64,000 nt of DNA. Origin: Amyelois transitella (Eukaryota; Arthropoda; Insecta; Lepidoptera; Pyralidae). Both the position numbers and the translations under genes were made by a program. Shown piece after piece: positions 54,901-63,900 of the stretch (the first letter of the stretch is position 1; every line of letters starts with the position of its first letter). The stretch spans positions 1,369,001-1,433,000 of the forward strand of contig NC_083533.1 in the NCBI RefSeq assembly GCF_032362555.1. Direction: 5' to 3'. Below the pieces are notes generated by a model. The model saw nothing but the letters and a program-made list of their open reading frames with translations, searched no databases and was not told the origin of the DNA.

Positions 54901-57900
54901 TTGTCAGAAACGTATATGACTTACAAAATTGAGGTCAATTTAGTTATCACAAACATTATTTAATGAAATGTAAGTTTGTTTTACACATGGCAGTAGTTTA
55001 CTTTTAATTTAATTAAAAATATTACTTTAATTATTAATTAAAACTACAATATTTTGATGCACTTACAGATTACGGTATGTAATAATTTTAATGCGTTCCG
55101 TTTTAATTAAACAATAATTTTTAGAAAAATCTAGTCATCAACGTCCTAAATTAATTATATTTTTGCTCATTCTCTCCATTACGCTGATTAGCTATCCGCT
55201 TTGCAATATATTTTAAAATTTATATTATATTATTTCATCTTTTTATTTAAAATCAAGTTAAAATCAAATGATGTTATTTCATTTTCTAATTTCTAAAACA
55301 ATATCTTACAGCTTAATGTGAGTTTGAAACATTTCCTTTATTTTTATTTAGTTTTAAAAATAGCTATGAAATAGCCGGTTTTTGCCAGTGAATAAATTGA
55401 AAATTGTGCCGTGTGGTTCCCGGCACCATTACAAAAGAATAGGACCACTCCATCTCTTTCCCACGGATGTCGTAAGAGCCGACTAAGGGATAGACTTGGG
55501 ATTCCTCTTTAATGTAAATCCCTGCCAATCTAAGGTCTGCCGCGCCGATGGATGCATGGCTAGGGGCGAGCCTAGTCTCGAGCGTGCCACTTCCGCCATG
55601 GGGTTGGGCGACCCCCAGGTAATGGCTAGCCTTACCCTGGCATGCGGGGCTCTGCTGGGGCGGACAAAATTTTTCCCTAGCGTCTCGTGGGAATCGCATT
55701 ATGAACCTTAAAAAGCATATAAATGGCGGCGATGGTGTCCGCACCCCATCACGTCTCGTTCCCGGCGGGAGCGGTATGCGGTCTGCTGAAAGCCGCTTTG
55801 CGACGATGAATGTAAGAGGAGGAATGAAGGATAAGATTGAGGAAGTATGCCAGATGATGGATGAAAGACGTTTGGATGTGTTGTGCGTGAATGAAACGAA
55901 GCGGAAAGGATGCGACGCGACGCAGCACGGCCCTTACACGGCGTATTGGTCTGGAATTTCCAGTACCAGCCGAGGCTGTCAAGGGGTCGGTCTAATTCTT
56001 TCTGCACGAATGGCTGAGTGCGTGAATGAGTATGAGTGTGTCAGCCCTCGTCTTCTATGGATTAGGCTGAAAGTTGGAATCACTCGGATCTTCGTTCTAG
56101 GTGTTTATGCACCTTGGGATGTGGGTTCGAGGGGTACAACATCAGCAAAAAGCGAAAACGAGGAGTTCTGGAATAGTGTAAGAGAAGTATTGAAAGTTAC
56201 CAAGCCAAATGAGAAGATTATTATGTTAGGTGATTTTAATGGATGGGTGGGTGTAAAGCGTGATGGATATGAAAAGGTGCTTGGTGCGTTTGGTGAGGAA
56301 AAGGTGAATGATAATGGAAGAAGTGTATTAGAAATTTGTCTAGAGTGGGATCTTTTTGTGTCGAACTCAATGTTTCAACATAAAGAGATCCACACCTACA
56401 CAAGAGTGGAAGGTATTTTAAAAAGTATGATAGACTTTGTGATTGTAGATGAAAGATTGAAGAACAAAGTGCTGGATACCCGTGCATATCGCGGTGCTGG
56501 CATTGACTCGGACCATTTACTGGTGATATCCCGGATAAGGGGTATCTTCAATCGCTGGCGGCACAGGGTAAGGGAGCAAACCAGCGCTTTGGAAAGAGTA
56601 AAAGTAGAAAATTTGCAAGATATGGATGTAGGTAAGAAGTATATTAATAGACTGAAGGATGAATTTGAAGATTTAGAGGAAATGAGCGATATTGAAGATG
56701 GATGGAAGGAATTTAAAGAAAGAATTGTGAAAGTAGCTGTTGAAGTGTGTGGTGTAAGTAGAAGAAGGAAAGGAAAAAATCACAAAAATGCGTGGATGAG
56801 TAAAGATGTGCAAGAACTTGTGCGATTAAAGAAGAAAGCATGGCTGGATTTGTTAGCAGCAAAAGCTAACTTAAGAATGCAAGAGGTTATAGATGAAGAT
56901 GTGAATGAAGCACGTAAGGAATATAAGAAAATGAAAGATTTGGTTAAGAAAGCTGTGATTAGAAAGAAAGAAGAGTATAAAGAGGATTTTGATAAAAGGC
57001 TATCAGAAGACTTTCAGTCAAATCTGAAAGTATTCTGGAAATCCGTAAGGTCAGCCCGAGGAAATACTATAACCAGAGAGCTGACTAGGATCAGATGCCA
57101 GGATGGTAGCGTTGTGAAAGGAGAAGAATGTGTACTAAAGATATGGAAGGACTATTTTGAAAGTTTATTTGAAAAAAAGGAAGGAAATAAGAAAGATTAC
57201 TGCTATAGCGAAGAAAAAGAGAATGAGATGGAAGGCGAAATTGAAATGTTCGAAATTGTGGAAGCACTTAAGAGTATGAAAGCGGGAAAGGCTGCTGGGT
57301 GTGATAGAGTGTCGGTCGAGATGCTTAAAGCAGGAAAAGGCGTAGTAGCTAGTCAGTTGTACTGCCTTTTCAATTTGTGTTGGAGAAGCGGCCGAGTACC
57401 AAAAGATTGGTGTAAGGCTGTTATCGTGCCACTTTACAAAGGAAAAGGGTCACAGCTGGACTGCAAAAATTATCGTGGTATAAGCCTGCTTAGCGTTGTC
57501 GGCAAATTGTATGCTAAGGTATTGATTAATAGAGTCAGGAATGAAACTGATGACAAAATATGGGATGCTCAAGCGGGATTTCGAAAGGGAATGGGATGTA
57601 CTGATCAGGTCTTTTCCTTGCGGTGCATAGCCGAAAAGTTTTTGGCCAAGAGTCAAAAAGTCTATTGCACATTCGTAGATCTGGAAAAGGCCTATGACAG
57701 AGTTGAGAGGAATGAATTGTGGTCAGCACTTTCTATGCATGGGGTGAGCAGTCTCTTAATACGAGCACTGAAATCCTTATATGAGGATTCGAGTGCTTGT
57801 GTCAGGATAAACGGAGCGCACACTGAGTGGTTTAAGATTGAGAAAGGCGTTAGGCAAGGATGTGTTGCGTCACCGTGGCTGTTCAACCTATTTATGGATA

Positions 57901-60900
57901 GCTGTTTGACAGATTTGAAAGAGTCTAAAAGTGGATTAAGGATGAATGAGTTACTCGTCAAATGTCTGCTCTATGCCGACGATCAGGTTATACTGGCGTC
58001 ATCAGCGGAGGAGTTACAGGAGATGGTAAACTGTATGCATGAAGCTTTAAAAGAGAAAGGAATGAAAGTGAACGTAAGTAAAACTAAAACACTGGTTTTT
58101 GAAATGGAGAAAGAAATGACAGCATGTAATATTTTGATTGCAGGAGAAAAAGTGGAGCAAGTGAAAGAGTTTGTATATCTAGGATCAAAGTTTACATCAG
58201 ATGGCAAGTATGATAGTGATATTGAAAGGAGAGTGAACGCGGGGAACATGGTGAATGGAGCTTTGCATGCCTTTATGAGCAGTCAGAAACTATCCAAAAA
58301 GGCTCGACTGGCTGTGCACAGGGGCGTGTTGGTCCCGACATTAATGTATGGGAGTGAAAGTTGGGTATGGCAAAAGAAGCATGAAAGCAGAATAAATGCA
58401 GTGGAAATGAGAGCGTTAAGGAGTATGATGGGTGTGAAATTGAGTGACAGGATAAGGAACAGCGTGATAAGGGAATGTTGTGATGTGAAAGAAGATGTAG
58501 TTACAGGAATAGAAAAGGGTATGTTAAGATGGTTCGGTCATGTGGAGAGGATGAATGAAAGCAGGTTGACTAAGCAGATATACAAGGAGAGTGTGGAGGG
58601 AAAGGTCGGAGTGGGAAGACCTAGACGAACGTATCTTGATCAAATTAAGGACGTCCTGGTAAAGGGTCAGGTCAAAAGTACCCGAAACCGCCGAGCTTGT
58701 ATGAAGAGAGTTATGAATGTGGACGAAGCGAAAGAAGTATGCAGAGATCGTGGCAAGTGGAAAGAGGTAGTCTCTGCCTACCCCTCCGGGAAGGAGGCGT
58801 GATTTTATGTATGTATGTATATGTAAATTGAAAACTACAACTTTATTTTAGGAATTTTACTTTATTTTAATTAGGTATGTAGCGAGCGCGTAAGTAGTGA
58901 AGCAGTAACCTCGGTACCCTTACACTGGCGCCCCACGTTGGGCGCCAATGTAAGGGATCCAAGGTACCGCTCAGCCGGGCTCGGTTGCCTAGCAACGCGG
59001 CCGTGGTTACTGTCAAACTACTCACGCGCTCGCTACAGGTAGATTTATTATTAATATAGTTTAGAAGTTGTCATTTTCGCATTTCGTCAACTTAATTCAA
59101 TAACTTTAAAGAAATATAAAATAAAGTGTTATCAACTTTCAATGAAATATTTACATATATTTTTTTTTCCTATAGCCGGAAGATGTACGTAAGCCTCTTC
59201 AAAATTTATATTCTCTTAAAAAAATCACATTCAATAAAGATTGGAATAATATTTGAAATGTAATAAAAAAAAATTATGTAAAATTTAGACATAAGTGTCT
59301 AAATTTTAAAAAAAATTTTTTATTAATTCATATTTTTCCAAGTTGGTTTCGTATTTTTAATTTCAAACTTTTTACCAGAAATATTGGGTTTGTTTTCGTT
59401 GAAGATTATGTTATATCAAAAAATAATAAAAATATTGTTTCAGGTTAATATGGTAAAAACATATTATAGTTTTACATACATACATAAATCACGCCTCTAT
59501 CAAGAAAGGGTAGGAAGAGACTACTTCTTTCGCTTCACATTCATGCAAATTCGTCGGCTACGGGTACTCTAAACCTGACCTTTTGCCTGAACAACTCCGA
59601 TTTGATCAATTTTAGTTATTAAGACATTTTTATTTTTAATTTATTCAAAGAACGAAACGTACTATGAATATATATTATTATTTACAATATTCCAGCCAGC
59701 GGTAAGATTAAATTTCCCTTACTTTTAATTAATTTACTTACGTTGATATTTATTAAGATCACTTTAAAATAATTAAATATTTTATAATTTACCTTTTTAG
59801 AATCTAGTAAGTAGTCATCAGAAAATAAATTATTTAGCTTATGTGCATTAAAAAGAAATGCTTATTTACTTGTCCGGATTTAATTTACATTTATGTTTTT
59901 TTTAGGTAACGGTAAGTTTTACTGTCATAGCAGTTATTTTATAATGATAAAAAAGATCCTAAAAACATATTATAACATTATTCTTCTTATTATCAGGACC
60001 GATATGTGAGTAAAATAATAATTTTATTTTAAACAATTACAATTTTATACTGGTAATAAAAATTACTATATTAATATATTCGTATTGTAAAGATATATTC
60101 TAACATATTTGTGTCATTTCTTTTTCACGTTACATTGCCTTCATCGACATGAAAACAATCAGTAAGTAAATTCAATTACAAATAATCTTTTTCTTTTATA
60201 TTTCTTGGTATTGCAAGTGATCTTTTGGGGCAAGGGGTCCATATTTCGGCAGTTGCTTTTTAAGTCAAAATGAGTTAATCAGAAATGTTACCACTTAACT
60301 TGTCTGCCTATATAATGGTAAGATATCACATGTTTTGATTACACAAATTTAAATATAAAAAAGAGAAGGAATTTATTAGAATTTCCTTTTTAAACTGATG
60401 TAATTTAGATCGACAGGATCTGGTCAAATATAAGTAGTAAACTTAGAATTTTTGTAATTTGCCTTCAGTCGATTTTTCTTAGAAAAAATGTCTTTTATAT
60501 ACATTGTACAGTATATCAAAATGTTTATTAGCTTTAAGATCCATAAAATTCTATTAAAAAGCATACATACATAAAATCACGTTTATATCTCTTTAAGGGC
60601 AGACAGAGCCAACAGTATTGAAAAGACTGAAGGGCCACGTTCAACTGCATGGCCTATTGATAGAATTGAATTTCTAATAGTTTCAGGTTGCTAGATCATC
60701 GCTTACAAGAAGAATTATTAACCATGTATTATATAAAAAAATTATAACTTTTCAATTGTTTACACAGCACAGGGCGTAAGTACAAAATGTAGATTATTTA
60801 AAATCTCATAAAGTCATAAAGTCATATTTAATAAAACAGTAATTTTTGTACATCATCATCTCACTTAAAAGCTTGTGCACAAAATGGCTTCACATCTTTG

Positions 60901-63900
60901 ATTAGCCAACAGAAAGAGTTATCATAAAATTTATAAAATTTTGACCCGTTTCGATTGCCATAGCATTGTAAAGTCGACTTAAGTTAAATAAAATAGAGAT
61001 AAATAAGTTTTAACTACTAATTTATTGTTATTACAGCTACCTGTAAGTATATAATAATAATTATTATTTTCTTTATTTTTTTTATATTTATTTACTAAAT
61101 TAATTTATTGTCTTTTTTGCTTACAGCTTAAAGTAAGTTTTTTAAATCAGTGACAATTGATACACAGTTAAAATATATATCTTAATGTCAGACACGACAT
61201 TTCTAAAATTAGTAAAAATAATTTAATGTATATTTTCTTTCATTAGAAAGTGGTAAGTGAAACAATAAATAATTAAATTTATTTAAAAACATTCATGGTA
61301 AAAACTTAACTAACTTATGCATTAATTCTTTTCATTACATACTTAATTTATCTTATTTTAATAACGTTTTGTTGATGATATTTCAGGAAATGGTAAGTCC
61401 CAAATTATATTTCTAAAATACCAATTCATCAAAGTTTTGTATGTTTTTTTTTTCAAAAAACAGTCAATGACCTACTAGCGCCACCGTAATGTGTAACATA
61501 ATGTTAATATGTTTTAAATTGATAAAAATATACTTAAATATTATAGTGAAATTGTTTCTTACAGCACAATGTAAGTTACATTAAAAAAATAATATTATGA
61601 AAGTATTTTTATTTCGTTCATTATTTATTACTTATTTGTATTTGTATTTTTTTAAAGGTCACGGTAATGAATTTGCATTAATTTTTAACTTTTTATTTTT
61701 AAAATATAACAAAAATAAATTTAATTTGATAAATTATTACTCTAGCTACCGGTGAGTATGAATTGTAATTCATTAAAATTAAACTTTTAACATTCATTAA
61801 CAAAAGTTTAAGATTTTTTTTATTTTTTTTAGTGAAGTCCATATTGATATCATGACAGTAATTTTCGATGAAAAGTTAAACTTAATGAAAAAAAGTTTAT
61901 CAGTAATAACTTTTTCTTTATTAAAACATTATTTTATTATTACTTTTCAGGATGGGAGTGTAAGTTTTTAGAAATTAAAATATTTCATAGTTGCCTTTGT
62001 ATTGGAATTAAATCAGTATTTTATTATCGCTTATATACGAGTTTACTAACACTAATAAATTATTTTATAGGTAATTGTGAGTATATTCATATATTTATTG
62101 TCAATTAATTGATTTAATTGTTACTTTTTTTTAAATTCTGTACTGAAAATATTATTTTTCTTTTTTCCTTTCATATAGGAATTAGTAGTAAGTATTTATT
62201 ATATTAAAATTATTGTAACTGTGATGTGTTATCAAATGATTTTTATTAAGTTTCCACACACTTTGACAACAAATTATTTAATTAATTATTTTGCATTACA
62301 GTCAGAGGTAAGATTAATTGAAATACCTACTTAAAATTGATTTGAATTAAGTGAATAAATGATTGATGACAGTAATTTTTATGAAATGTTTTTTAAATAT
62401 TTTTTTGTTTCTATTTAAGGTTTGGGTAAGTACTTCTGCAAAATAATCAAACAGTAACTAGTTACATATAATGCATTGCTACCATGCTTATTCAGTATGA
62501 TGTAATGACGCATAGGTACTCTTTTGAAGAGCAATATTAGTATTAAATCATCTTCTTTCTTCTGGAACTAATCCCGATTACTGATCGGATCCTGGATTGG
62601 ATAATTCAGGTTTTTACACTAAGTTACTCCCATCTGACCTTTGCAACTTTTGCTGGGGAACAAAATTCAAAATTTTTTATTCATTATTATAGGATACTAT
62701 TATATCGCTTAATAATTGTCGTATGGTTTAACAACTTGGTTGACGTCAAATAAATTACTTAAAAACTAAGTTTACTGCCGCTTCCAAGGCGTCAGTGCAG
62801 AAGAAGCGGTAACGAACCTTACTCATAGTGGGTTATGGTAAAGGCTGCGCTCCTTCGCTGTCGCCTTTTACGACATCCATGGAAATTCTCTATTAAACGA
62901 CCAGGTGATTTGGCTTTGACATTATCAAAATAAATGTAGATAGGTATATTATGATAAGTTATGTTAATGTAAATTTATATAGTGATTTCTATATATGTAA
63001 TTAAAGATCTAAGTAAATTACGTTTACCCATGCCCCGGAGACATTATCTTATTTAAGCAAGACTGATACAAAAACTAGGTATATGTATGAATTTAATTTA
63101 AAAAAATGTTACCGATATATGTATTTCTTTTAATTATCGATCATATGTTTCAGAGGACTGTAAGTTTACTCATTAATTTTTATAATCTACTAATAATAAA
63201 TAATTTACCATCTCACATCACAATTTAAGGTAAAATTATTTTCAATTATAATTTAAGTTTTTCTTATAAAAAGTCTTATTATTTCAGTATTACGTAAGTG
63301 GAAATATGGTTTTCTTGTTTATTTATTGTTTAAATACATATGGTCACGTCTATATCCCTTGCAGGGTAGATAGAGCCAAGAGTCTTGAAAAGACTGAATG
63401 GCCACATTCAGCTATTTGACTTAATGATTGAGATTCAAATAGTGACAGGTTGCTAGCCCATCGCCTAAAAAAAAAATCCCAAGTTTGTAAGCCTATCCCT
63501 TAGACGCCTTTTACGACATCCATGGGAAAGAGATGGAGTGGTCCTATTTCTTTTTGTATTGGTGCCGGGAACCACACGGTACATTTTTTGTTTAAATGTA
63601 TTATTTGTACATAACTTAACGTTTTACTATTTCCAAACAGACTGTCGTAAGTATATCTTTACACATGTATTTATCACGAGATTATAACTAAAAAAAAATA
63701 AACACAAAATATGTTAAACTCTTTAAAGAATTTTATTTTTTCCCGAGCTTAAAATTGAAAAGAGAATCTGTGCGATTAAAAATATTTTGTTGACTAATGA
63801 TTTTCTTTATGTTCTTAACAGCCGCCTACGGTAAGATCCTTTTTTAAAAATCCAGAAAGACGTACCCCTATCGCACCACCAACCATGACTAACTTGGGGC

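Noticed and set aside
60140..60172. GTAAGT at 60164 as another microexon
   Set aside because: No AG acceptor lies within a plausible distance upstream; possibly a dead unit.
54453..63830. Recursive (zero-length AG|GT) splice sites as explanation for the AG...GTAAGT series
   Set aside because: The AG and GT are held apart by 6 or 9 nt, not zero, and spacing is a multiple of 3 throughout, which points to coding exons.
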